From: an uncultured Prevotella sp.
GTDB lineage: Bacteria > Bacteroidota > Bacteroidia > Bacteroidales > Bacteroidaceae
Assembly: GCA_905372445.1 (NCBI GenBank)
Contig: CAJPPF010000081.1
Location: 1-9,997, forward strand
DNA length: 9,997 bases
Direction of reading: 5' to 3'
In this document: positions 1 through 6,400 of the stretch, piece by piece
Layout: every line of letters begins with the position of its first letter
How positions within the stretch are numbered: the first letter of the stretch is position 1
The notes under the pieces: generated by a model
The model's input: the letters and a program-made list of their open reading frames with translations, nothing else
Databases searched by the model: none
What the model was told of the DNA's origin: nothing
Program-made: the position numbers and the translations under genes

Positions 1-31
1 GCTCAACAATCGAACAAAATCAGTCAAGGAG

Positions 32-45
32 TCTAATGACCGATT
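32..45 (-). repeat. Dispersed 14-bp motif, copy A
   Basis: On the minus strand this reads AATCGGTCATTAGA. It differs at one base from the copy at 2092-2105 and at three from the copy at 8853-8866; all three lie outside genes. The sequence to its left runs off the window, so the extent of the element is unknown. It may be a short genus-specific intergenic repeat; this is inference from three copies only. Confidence 0.4.
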
Positions 46-81
46 CGGGATAAAAGTGCTTGTTTTAAATCTTCACCACAT

Positions 82-97
82 AATTTCTGCAGAAATT
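82..97. promoter_or_regulatory. Perfect 16-bp palindrome, candidate operator of the Lrp-type gene
   Basis: AATTTCTG followed directly by CAGAAATT, a perfect palindrome with no spacer. It ends one base before the -33 TTTG of the promoter of the adjacent Lrp/AsnC-family gene. Lrp/AsnC proteins bind as dimers to short AT-rich palindromes and often control their own gene, so an autoregulatory site is the simplest reading. The assignment is inferred from position and symmetry only. Confidence 0.5.
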
Positions 98-98
98 G

Positions 99-130
99 TT
101 TGGTTTCTATTTGTTTTTTGTATAATTTTG
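99..130 (+). promoter_or_regulatory. Bacteroidetes-type promoter of the Lrp-family gene
   Basis: TTTG at 99-102 and TAATTTTG at 123-130 match the Bacteroidetes -33 and -7 (TAnnTTTG) consensus, with a 20-base spacer. Transcription should start near 137, giving a leader of roughly 14 bases before the ATG at 151. This supports the start at 151 over the upstream in-frame TTG at 100, which lies inside the promoter. Confidence 0.7.
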
Positions 131-150
131 TAGCAATAAATACAATAAAC

Positions 151-615
151 ATGGCAAATTATAATTTAGACGAGTTGGACAAGAAGATTCTCCAACTCAT
201 AGCACAGGATGCGCGTGTGCCATTCCTGGAGGTAGCACGTGAGTGCAATGTAAGCGGAGCAGCTATTCATCAACGTATTCAGCGTCTGGTTACTAACGGT
301 GTTCTCAAAGGTTCTCAGTTCATCATTGCACCGGAAGCACTTGGCTATGAAACGTGTGCATACATAGGATTGTTTCTGAAAGATCCCTCACGTTTCGACA
401 AAGTACTTGAAGAATTGAATAAGATTCCGCAGGTTGTCGAGTGTCATATTACTACAGGATCGTACGATATGTTCATCAAAATGTATGCTCGCAACAACAA
501 CGACCTGATGAATATCATTCACGACAAGCTCCAACCGCTTGGTCTGTCTCGCTCGGAGACAATCGTCAGTTTCAATGCTGCCATAAGCCGTCAGTTGCCT
601 ATTGCAGAACTGTAA
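151..615 (+). CDS. Lrp/AsnC-family transcriptional regulator
   Basis: A 154-residue DNA-binding regulator, the normal length for the Lrp/AsnC (feast/famine) family. Residues about 5-55 form the N-terminal winged helix-turn-helix; the recognition region is around EVARECNVSGAAIHQRIQRL (28-47). Residues about 66-145 form the RAM effector-binding/oligomerisation domain, with the conserved turn TTGSYD at 101-106. Members usually form dimers to octamers and respond to amino acids, controlling amino acid metabolism or their own gene. The ligand cannot be read from the sequence. The ATG at 151 is chosen because it gives the family's usual N-terminus (DELDKKIL) and lies just downstream of a good promoter; the open frame reaches back to a TTG at 100. 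A 16-bp palindrome abutting the promoter suggests autoregulation. It is a single-gene unit, as the following genes are on the other strand. Confidence 0.93.
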   Translation: MANYNLDELDKKILQLIAQDARVPFLEVARECNVSGAAIHQRIQRLVTNGVLKGSQFIIAPEALGYETCAYIGLFLKDPSRFDKVLEELNKIPQVVECHITTGSYDMFIKMYARNNNDLMNIIHDKLQPLGLSRSETIVSFNAAISRQLPIAEL

Positions 616-931
616 AATCATACAATTAAAGAATATCGGCATCTCCTTTTCCGATTTTTACACCGGCAACTTCAGTATTGCGCGTGAGGAAGTAATGGCA
701 ACGTGTGAGCCTCTCTACAGACGTATATCACATTTTCATCTGAAAGACCGTAAGATATATTAGGAGAAAGGCATGTAATAGCTGCAGGATCAGATTGTAT
801 GCCGACGCGCGACTTTGTCAAAAGCCTTATAAAATAAGGTTACAAAGGCTTGTTTACAATTGAATGTTTTAATGATAATGATATGCTTTGAGATATAACG
901 ACGGACGTGAAAAATCTCTCCAAACTATGAT
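616..931. other. Gene-poor spacer with possible decayed coding sequence
   Basis: No intact gene is supported. On the minus strand two overlapping open frames (672-839 and 626-727) read as plausible protein, for example SDPAAITCLSPNISYGLSDE in the first and NTEVAGVKIGKGDADIL at the end of the second. Together they could be one gene tail split by a frameshift. Neither has a convincing start and I do not recognise the protein. A small inverted repeat CCTTAT-AAA-ATAAGG lies at 825-839 without a following T-run. Confidence 0.4.
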
Positions 932-969
932 AAACAGACCAACTCTACATTTCAAGAGTTGGTCTGTTT
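932..969 (-). terminator. 15-bp perfect hairpin after the 286-residue secreted protein gene
   Basis: AAACAGACCAACTCT (932-946) is the exact reverse complement of 955-969, with an 8-base loop. It begins immediately after the TAG stop of the minus-strand gene ending at 970. Only a weak T-rich tail follows on either strand, so it may stop transcription from both directions or mainly protect the mRNA 3' end. Confidence 0.75.
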
Positions 970-1830
970 CTATTTAATATATGGAATTTCCGGAGGTCCG
1001 AAGCCTTTGTTTTTCATTACCTCGGGCATTATTATCTCACCACCCCTACGTGGTCTGTAATTGTTTGGATTGAGAGACTTATCCATGCCTTGGAATACAT
1101 TCATAAGTAATCCTCCAAAGTCAATACCGAGCTTATGACCATTCAAATTGTAGTAAGGCATTACGATAGGTACGTTTGTCCATTGCCCGGTAGCAGCATT
1201 GTAGTATCTGCGCATACCGACATCCATTCCCCATTTGCCGTTATTCGTGTTTACACTGACGAATCCTCCATAGTAATAGTTTCGTATATTCGGCGCAGGC
1301 CCCATAAATCCCGTCTGTTGGACACCGCCAAAACCTGATATGGAAATGTTGTCGTTAATATGATAATTAAGTTGTAATCCAAGTCCTGCGCCATTTGTGA
1401 ATCCAAAGCCCGAGATATAAGACTTTGACAGTAGAAGATTCCCAGACAGATTGAAATTGCCCCATTGCTGATTACTTATGAAAGACGCATTTCGGTCAAG
1501 GAAAAACGGAGCATTGTAGACACTGTTCGCACCAGTCAGATATCCTCCTTTCCACTTCATGAGGTACGGACTCTGTACTGTAGTCTCTATAGTTTTAGGG
1601 TTGATAGCAGTTTCAGACGTGGCTGTCAGTGTCGGATTCTCAGGGCGGAAATTGCTATCTATTATCCTTTCTATAGTAAGCTTTTGTTCGTAGGGCAACA
1701 GATACTGCTCTGTTTTCGCCTCTTTTCTTTGCTGTATGGAAAGACTATCGTGTGTGATAACATCCTGAGCACTAATGCCAATGCTCACAGCGGAGAAAAG
1801 AACAATGTAAAGAGTATGAAGAACGTTCAT
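970..1830 (-). CDS. Secreted, probable outer-membrane beta-barrel-like protein of unknown function
   Basis: A 286-residue protein that I do not assign to a named family. Residues 1-21 look like a Sec signal peptide: hydrophobic YIVLFSAVSIGIS and likely cleavage after SA-21, before QDV. There is no lipobox cysteine. Residues 22-90 are polar and Gln/Thr-rich, perhaps a periplasmic linker. From about 95 to 245 there are alternating hydrophobic/polar strands rich in Gly, Tyr and Asn, such as NFNLSGNLLLSKSYISGFGF, GLQLNYHINDNISISGFGGV and GGFVSVNTNNGKWGMDVGMR. This is the pattern of outer-membrane beta-strands. The C-terminus (251-286) is Pro/Arg-rich and ends without the usual terminal aromatic residue of many barrels. 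The gene stands alone on its strand, followed at once by a 15-bp hairpin. Location is well supported, function unknown. Confidence 0.8.
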   Translation of the reverse strand: MNVLHTLYIVLFSAVSIGISAQDVITHDSLSIQQRKEAKTEQYLLPYEQKLTIERIIDSNFRPENPTLTATSETAINPKTIETTVQSPYLMKWKGGYLTGANSVYNAPFFLDRNASFISNQQWGNFNLSGNLLLSKSYISGFGFTNGAGLGLQLNYHINDNISISGFGGVQQTGFMGPAPNIRNYYYGGFVSVNTNNGKWGMDVGMRRYYNAATGQWTNVPIVMPYYNLNGHKLGIDFGGLLMNVFQGMDKSLNPNNYRPRRGGEIIMPEVMKNKGFGPPEIPYIK

Positions 1831-1894
1831 ATCATCAATTTCTTTTTAATGTGAGTTCAACTAATTTTTAGTGTATGTAAATTTGGTGATCAGC

Positions 1895-1922
1895 GAAAAT
1901 TATTGTGCCTTTATCTCGCAAA
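1895..1922 (-). promoter_or_regulatory. Candidate promoter of the secreted protein gene
   Basis: On the minus strand, TTTG (1919-1922) precedes TAATTTTC (1895-1902), one base off the TAnnTTTG consensus, with a 16-base spacer that is a little short. Predicted start of transcription is near 1888, leaving a leader of nearly 60 bases. Confidence 0.35.
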
Positions 1923-2091
1923 TTTACAAAGTCATATAAATACCAATCACCATATCTACCACAGACAAAGATAGTGATTTTTTTGTATTGCAGATGCCTG
2001 ATACATCTTTTTTCATGTAATGATTGTAAAAAAACAGAATACAATCGTACAGAAAAACAGCTATTACAGTCGTTACATCATATTTAACCTA

Positions 2092-2105
2092 AATCGGTCA
2101 ATAGA
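2092..2105 (+). repeat. Dispersed 14-bp motif, copy B, within a small hairpin
   Basis: AATCGGTCAATAGA, preceded by TTTAACCT and overlapping the hairpin CGGTC-AATA-GACCG (2095-2108). A run of six T follows at 2115-2120, so this copy could act as a weak plus-strand terminator, although no plus-strand gene precedes it. Related copies are at 32-45 (minus) and 8853-8866 (plus). Confidence 0.45.
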
Positions 2106-2337
2106 CCGCAGTGCTTTTTTATTATCAAAGAACAATTGATCCGCTGTATGATTTTCTTTAGTTTTCTGTATTTTCTGCTATTATGCTTTTTGCATCTTCA
2201 GCTGATGTTCGTTTTGACTTAGTCCACTATGTCTTTAGAAAACACCAACACGAGTTTACTAAAAAATACTGTACGTGGATAGTGCAAAATCGAATGAACA
2301 ATTTGGACTCCAAATACAGAACTATGGAATGCGAAAG

Positions 2338-2423
2338 CAAAACACCCTATATTGGTCGTGCAATACAGGGTGTTTTGGTATTGCAATATAGGGTATTTTG
2401 GTAGACCAAAATAGGGTGTTTTC
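2338..2423. repeat. 23-bp tandem array with one inverted unit
   Basis: Three direct units start at 2360, 2383 and 2406, exactly 23 bases apart, with a core resembling GCAATATAGGGTGTTTTG. A fourth unit at 2338-2355 is in the opposite orientation and pairs with the first direct unit (CAAAACACCCTATATTG against 2361-2377, one mismatch, 6-base loop), so the left end can fold as a long hairpin. The period is not a multiple of three and the open frames through it shift, which argues against coding. It has no CRISPR-type spacers. Confidence 0.8.
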
Positions 2424-2687
2424 CAAACGGCTGACAATGAGAGTATTACGGAGATGCTTCGGATTGATTTCCTTTGTGCGACGAATAGAGCAAAATCTGT
2501 AATCAGACCGTATGATGTTTGCTTGTATTTTCCGTTGCAGTTTATTTTGATCATATTCCACCACGCCTTTAGAAAATGCCAATCCTGTCAACTCAAAAAT
2601 GCCGTATTTGAATATGACAGAATCTAATGAACCGTTTATGAATTATATAATTGATGACCTGACGCTTTCATCTTATATAATATAATG

Positions 2688-2723
2688 AAAAAAATAGGTG
2701 AGGAATTCAATCCCCACCTATTT
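2688..2723 (-). terminator. Intrinsic terminator of nifJ
   Basis: On the minus strand, a 9-bp stem (AAATAGGTG pairs with CACCTATTT) is extended by GGA/TCC after one mismatch and closed by a 6-base loop. The stem runs straight into seven T (the A-run 2688-2694 on the plus strand). It lies 20 bases after the nifJ stop codon, a textbook rho-independent arrangement. Confidence 0.88.
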
Positions 2724-2743
2724 ATATATAAAAACGTCAATAT

Positions 2744-5700
2744 TTATTCGCTCCAATCTTCTTTGCTCTTGCGAACATAAGTCTTGTAACGCTTCATTGC
2801 GCTCTCTTGAGTTGCAACGTAAAGTTCTTCTGCCTCTTTAGGGAATGCCTTTGCAAGAGAAGCAAAGCGAACCTCACCCATGATATAGTTACGGAACTCA
2901 TCCCACTTTGGCTCTTTTGAATCGAGCTGGAATGGATTCTTACCCTCGTCAGCAAGACGTGGGTCATAACGCCAGAGATGCCAGTAACCACACTGTACTG
3001 CGAGTTCTTCCTCATGCATACTACGTCCCATAGAACGTTTACCCTTGCCATCAGGGTCCATACCCTTGATGCCGTGGTTGATACATGGTGCGTAGGCGAT
3101 GATGAGTGATGGTCCAGGATAAGCCTCTGCCTCACGGATAGCCTTCAGTGTCTGAGTCTGGTCTGCACCCATAGCAATCTGTGCTACATATACATAACCG
3201 TATGTTGCCTGCATTAGACCAAGATCTTTCTTGCTTATACGTTTACCTGAAGCTGCGAACTGAGCAATAGCACCTACAGGTGTAGCTTTTGATGACTGAC
3301 CACCGGTATTAGAGTAAACCTCAGTATCGAGCACGAGGATGTTAACGTCCTCGCCAGATGCCAGTACGTGGTCGAGACCTCCGTAGCCGATATCGTAAGA
3401 AGCACCGTCACCACCGATGATCCACTGTGAACGCTTCACAAGGTAGTGATCAAGAGTCTTGAGCTCCTTGTTGATTTCACATCCGGCTTCTGCAGCAGCA
3501 GCAATCAGTGGCTTCAGTTCTGCAGCAGCTTCCTTGGAGGTATCTGCGTCGTCCTTGCCTGCAATCCACTTGTCGGCAGCAGCCTTGTATGCCTCTGTAG
3601 CATTGGTGTCTTCCTTAGCCTGGGTCAGAAGGTCAGCGATGCGTGCTCTCATCTTCTTGTTACCCATTGCCATACCAAGACCGAACTCACAGAAGTCCTC
3701 GAACAGAGAGTTGTCGAATGCAGGACCATGCCCGGCAGCATTGGTAGTGTATGGTGTAGAAGGGATAGATGCAGAATAGATTGAAGAACAACCTGTTGCA
3801 TTTGATATCATCTCACGATCACCGAATAATTGGGTAATCAACTTAACATAAGGAGTCTCACCACAACCAGAACAAGCACCTGAGAACTCGAACAATGGCT
3901 GAGCAAACTGTGAATTCTTCGGATTCTGCTTGATGTCTACGAGATCCTGTTTTGACTTCACATTCTTAACCATGTAATCCCAGTTCTTTGACTCCTCTAC
4001 CATTTCAGGCGTGTCGAAGTTGAATGGAATCATCTTCAACGCCTTCTCACCTCTCTTGCCTGGGCAGACGTCAGCACAGTTTCCACAGCCGAGACAGTCG
4101 AGAACTGATATCTGGATACGGAAGTGCATACCTTTGAGCGTCTTTGGAGCAATAACGTCCTGTGTAGCGCCGTAAAAGCCTGCCTTCTCATTGTCGTCGA
4201 GAACGAATGGGCGAATAGAAGCATGAGGACATACAAATGCACACTTGTTACACTGTATACAGTTGTCAACATTCCATATAGGAACAAATGCTTCGACACC
4301 GCGCTTCTCGTATGCAGAAGTACCGGTCTGCCATGTACCGTCAACAGTGCCGAATTTAACGAAGTCAGATACTTTAAGCAAGTTGCCTGACTGTGCATTT
4401 ATCGGACGAACCATTTCCTTAATGAAGTCTGGTGCATCATCAACCTGCTGCTCATCAGCTGGCAGATTAGCCCATGATGGGTCAACGATAAGTTCTTTAT
4501 ACTCTCCACCGCGGTCGACAGCAGCATAGTTCATGTTGATGATGTCCTCACCCTTATTACCGTAAGACTTGACAATGAATTTCTTCATTTGCTCGACAGC
4601 AAGCTCAACAGGGATAACGCCTGTAATACGGAAGAATGCAGACTGGAGGATAGTATTGGTGCGGTTGCCGAGACCAATCTCCTGACCAATCTTTCCTGCA
4701 TTAATGTAGTAAACCTTGATATTGTTCTTTGCAAAGTAGGTCTTTACGCGAGTAGGCAGGAAATTGATGAGTTCCTCGCCCTCAAAGATTGTATTCAACA
4801 GAAATGTTCCGTTTGGACGCAGACCACGTATTACATCATACATGTGCAGGTAGGCTTGTACATGACATGCAACGAAATTAGGAGTGTTTACGAGGTATGA
4901 AGAGTGTATCGGCTCATCACCGAAACGGAGATGAGAACATGTGAAGCCACCTGACTTCTTTGAATCATAAGAGAAGTAAGCCTGGCAGTATTTGTCGGTA
5001 TTGTTACCAATGATCTGAACAGAGTTCTTGTTTGCGCCTACAGTACCATCAGACCCCAAACCGTAGAACTTAGCCTCGTAGAGACCTTCGCCACCCATAG
5101 GGATTTCAATTTCCTGAGGAAGAGATGTGAATGTTACGTCATCAACGATACCTATAGTGAAATGATTCTTTGGCTCTGGCAATTCAAGGTTCTTGAATAC
5201 GGCAACAATATGAGCAGGGGTTGTATCGTTAGAACCAAGACCGTAGCGACCGCCAACGATGAGAGGCTTGCGCTCGTCGTCATAGAGAGCAGACTTAACA
5301 TCGAGGTACAACGGCTCACCTTCAGCTCCCGGCTCCTTTGTGCGGTCAAGCACTGCGATACGCTTAACTGTAGCAGGAATTGCCTTTCTTATAGCATCAA
5401 CAGAGAATGGGCGATAGAGGTGAACAGCCACCATGCCGACCTTCTTTCCCTGCTTTACTAGGAAATCGATAGCCTCGCGAGCCGGTTCTGTAGCAGATCC
5501 CATCAGCACGATGATGTTCTCTGCATCTTTAGCACCATAGTAATTGAATAGATGATATTCACGACCTGTGATCTTACTTATTTCTTCAAGATGCTTCTCT
5601 ACAATCTGTGGTATTGCATCGTAGTAACTGTTGCTTGCCTCACGATGTGTGAAGAATGTTTCTGGGTTTTCTGCAGTGCCTCGTGTAACAGGACGCTCTG

Positions 5701-6334
5701 GGGAGAGTGCACGGTTGCGGAAATCCTCAATCCACTCCTTATTTACCAATGGACGGATATCTTCCATGTCCATCTCTTCAATCTTGTGATACTCGTGAGA
5801 CGTGCGGAAACCATCGAAGAAATTTATGAATGGAACCTTGCTCTCAAGTGTTGAGAGGTGCGGAACGGCAGAAAGGTCCATAACTTCCTGTACAGAACCT
5901 GAACAGAACATTGCGAAACCTGTCTGACGGCAAGCCATTACATCCTGGTGGTCGCCGAAGATAGATAGAGCATGAGAAGCCAGTGTACGGGCTGATACGT
6001 TAAATACACATGGAAGCAACTCACCGGCAATCTTATACATGTTAGGGATCATCAGGAGAAGACCTTGTGATGCGGTATAAGTAGATGTCAGAGCACCGGC
6101 TTGTAGTGAGCCATGAAGAGCGCCGGCTGCACCAGCCTCTGACTCCATCTCCTGAACTGTGACGGTCTGACCAAAAAGGTTCTTACGACCTTTTGCAGCC
6201 CAATCATCAACATGTTCAGCCATTGGAGATGAAGGAGTGATTGGGTAGATGGCTGCTACCTCTGTGAACATATAGCTCACATGAGCAGCAGCGGTATTAC
6301 CATCACACGTGATAAATTTCTTTTCTTTTGCCAT
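2744..6334 (-). CDS. nifJ: Pyruvate:ferredoxin (flavodoxin) oxidoreductase
   Basis: A 1196-residue cytoplasmic enzyme of the single-chain PFOR family. It converts pyruvate and CoA to acetyl-CoA, CO2 and reduced ferredoxin using thiamine pyrophosphate (TPP) and three 4Fe-4S clusters, and is central to anaerobic fermentation. Domains in order: pyrimidine-binding TPP domain with YPITPSSPMAE (30-40) and GDHQDV (127-132); transketolase C-like domain about 260-400; gamma domain about 420-640 starting near FYGLGSDGTVGANK; two ferredoxin clusters with Cys 692, 695, 698, 702 and Cys 747, 750, 753, 757; the catalytic-domain cluster with Cys 821, 824, 849 and probably 1084; and the pyrophosphate-binding TPP motif GGDGASYDIGYGG (974-986) with SNTGGQ (1008-1013). 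All expected cofactor residues are present and the length is normal. Residues about 895-950 form an Ala/Lys/Asp-rich helical insert. It ends at a strong terminator. No clear promoter is visible in the 66 bases upstream, so readthrough from the ATPase gene upstream is possible. Confidence 0.98.
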   Translation of the reverse strand: MAKEKKFITCDGNTAAAHVSYMFTEVAAIYPITPSSPMAEHVDDWAAKGRKNLFGQTVTVQEMESEAGAAGALHGSLQAGALTSTYTASQGLLLMIPNMYKIAGELLPCVFNVSARTLASHALSIFGDHQDVMACRQTGFAMFCSGSVQEVMDLSAVPHLSTLESKVPFINFFDGFRTSHEYHKIEEMDMEDIRPLVNKEWIEDFRNRALSPERPVTRGTAENPETFFTHREASNSYYDAIPQIVEKHLEEISKITGREYHLFNYYGAKDAENIIVLMGSATEPAREAIDFLVKQGKKVGMVAVHLYRPFSVDAIRKAIPATVKRIAVLDRTKEPGAEGEPLYLDVKSALYDDERKPLIVGGRYGLGSNDTTPAHIVAVFKNLELPEPKNHFTIGIVDDVTFTSLPQEIEIPMGGEGLYEAKFYGLGSDGTVGANKNSVQIIGNNTDKYCQAYFSYDSKKSGGFTCSHLRFGDEPIHSSYLVNTPNFVACHVQAYLHMYDVIRGLRPNGTFLLNTIFEGEELINFLPTRVKTYFAKNNIKVYYINAGKIGQEIGLGNRTNTILQSAFFRITGVIPVELAVEQMKKFIVKSYGNKGEDIINMNYAAVDRGGEYKELIVDPSWANLPADEQQVDDAPDFIKEMVRPINAQSGNLLKVSDFVKFGTVDGTWQTGTSAYEKRGVEAFVPIWNVDNCIQCNKCAFVCPHASIRPFVLDDNEKAGFYGATQDVIAPKTLKGMHFRIQISVLDCLGCGNCADVCPGKRGEKALKMIPFNFDTPEMVEESKNWDYMVKNVKSKQDLVDIKQNPKNSQFAQPLFEFSGACSGCGETPYVKLITQLFGDREMISNATGCSSIYSASIPSTPYTTNAAGHGPAFDNSLFEDFCEFGLGMAMGNKKMRARIADLLTQAKEDTNATEAYKAAADKWIAGKDDADTSKEAAAELKPLIAAAAEAGCEINKELKTLDHYLVKRSQWIIGGDGASYDIGYGGLDHVLASGEDVNILVLDTEVYSNTGGQSSKATPVGAIAQFAASGKRISKKDLGLMQATYGYVYVAQIAMGADQTQTLKAIREAEAYPGPSLIIAYAPCINHGIKGMDPDGKGKRSMGRSMHEEELAVQCGYWHLWRYDPRLADEGKNPFQLDSKEPKWDEFRNYIMGEVRFASLAKAFPKEAEELYVATQESAMKRYKTYVRKSKEDWSE

Positions 6335-6400
6335 AATTTTAATTATAGAATGTATAACAATCTTTTTCTTATATATATAAATATGTGTAGTAATAAAGCC

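Larger units (their letters stand above)
1831..2743. other. 0.9-kb spacer without a convincing gene
   Basis: Short open frames occur on both strands (for example minus 2322-2591 and 2219-2554), but they run through the tandem repeats, lack start signals and overlap one another, so I do not call them genes. The spacer holds a candidate promoter for the secreted protein, a dispersed motif at 2092-2105, a 23-bp array at 2338-2423, a diverged 29-base direct repeat (2223-2251 and 2557-2585) that may be coding remnants, and the nifJ terminator at 2688-2723. The segment 2424-2687 otherwise shows only AT-rich sequence. Confidence 0.6.

Noticed and set aside
100..150. In-frame TTG start 17 codons upstream of the Lrp-family ATG
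   Set aside because: It lies within the promoter elements, adds residues unlike the family's N-terminus, and the ATG at 151 gives the normal length.
825..839. Hairpin CCTTAT-AAA-ATAAGG as terminator of the Lrp-family gene
   Set aside because: The stem is short and AT-rich, more than 200 bases from the stop, and has no T-run.
2338..2423. CRISPR array
   Set aside because: Units are contiguous with no 30-40-base unique spacers and no cas gene is near; the same holds for 9077-9164.
2322..2591. Minus-strand 89-codon open frame in the spacer before nifJ
   Set aside because: It runs through the 23-bp repeats, overlaps another frame, and lacks a promoter; treated at most as a coding remnant.
3446..3784. 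Long open frames antisense to nifJ
   Set aside because: They are by-products of biased codon use in a strongly supported gene on the other strand.
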